Assembly (NCBI GenBank): GCA_916613615.1
Contig: OU744724.1
Span: 33,863,607 to 33,927,606 of the forward strand
Source of the DNA: Steromphala cineraria
Taxonomy: Eukaryota > Mollusca > Gastropoda > Trochida > Trochidae
Reading direction: 5' to 3'
Length of the DNA stretch: 64,000 bases
Positions 63,598 to 64,000 of this stretch are shown one piece after another. The translations under genes were made by a program, and so were the position numbers. A model generated the notes under the pieces. The model searched no databases. It had not been told where the DNA came from and saw only the letters and a program-made list of their open reading frames with translations. Within the stretch, counting starts at the first letter, position 1. Every line of letters starts with the position of its first letter.

Positions 63598-64000
63598 GTA
63601 TTGAACAGATGTATAAACCCTTTGAAACTTCATTATTATGTCGCACAACATGGAGGAAGGCTTAATATTTGAGGTCCTTCCTGCTTCTGTTTGTGCATGA
63701 ATCAGCCAGTGTAATTAACAGGGACAGCTTTACAAAGAAACTTTTTAAACATCAACTAACCTCGACCTTACCTCTTCTCGATTTTCGTTCAAAGATTTTT
63801 CAAAAAAATAAAAGCTGGACTTAATTTTTTTTAATTTGTCCAATAAACACCTTTTATTAGCCTTTCATTTATACAGCGTAATTATCGGCTGTGAAAAACC
63901 CACCTGGGTTAGGGGCGATAAAACTCGCGCAGGTGTGACGTAATAAACAGACTATACAGAGTAACGCATCATTATTTTAACTGAAACACCGCCTAAATAA
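63598..64000. other. start of the final visible MCM8 intron
   Basis: No exon, repeat end or RNA gene recognised here. Confidence 0.5.

Overview
The window is nuclear DNA from an animal. It is AT-rich, has long introns with GT..AG sites, and is crowded with transposable elements. The repeat types (minisatellite-bearing elements, DIRS/Ngaro-type tyrosine-recombinase retroelements, many hAT-like and foldback MITEs) suggest a mollusc or another lophotrochozoan. That taxon is inferred; no marker gene here proves it.

Two host genes are present. (1) On the minus strand, 16375 down to 3502, five exons join in phase into a protein of about 1035 aa with a single atypical C2H2 finger; it is probably a ZNF839-like nuclear protein. 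(2) On the plus strand, 22274 to beyond 63597, 27 exons encode MCM8, the MCM-family helicase of homologous recombination. Walker A, Walker B, sensor 1, arginine finger, split zinc finger and most of the C-terminal domain can be read; only the last exon or exons lie past the window end. Exons 2-27 join in phase by hand. Exon 1 does not join in phase to exon 2.

The MCM8 introns hold large insertions. Intron 7 carries a gag / RT-RNase H / tyrosine recombinase retroelement (unit 1, 27575-32557) followed head to tail by two apparently identical 1257-bp non-autonomous units. A short core AAAT recurs at every boundary, as expected if circles integrated by site-specific recombination. Intron 9 carries an intact endonuclease-RT LINE (38116-41280) with a PHD-like finger inside its protein, and a hammerhead ribozyme motif at 35679-35737. 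Intron 12 carries a DIRS element (about 43769-50323) with inverted terminal repeats and an internal complementary region.

Smaller elements are widespread: four inverted-repeat elements with 9-bp target duplications; hAT-like elements with 8-bp duplications, several rich in GTATCG motifs; two TTAA-flanked MITEs; a TA-flanked pogo/Tigger-like MITE; and at least two minisatellite-bearing families. Several lie very close to splice sites. Most of the remaining intergenic and intronic sequence (1-3335, 13.4-15.2 kb, 16.4-22.2 kb) shows no gene I can support.
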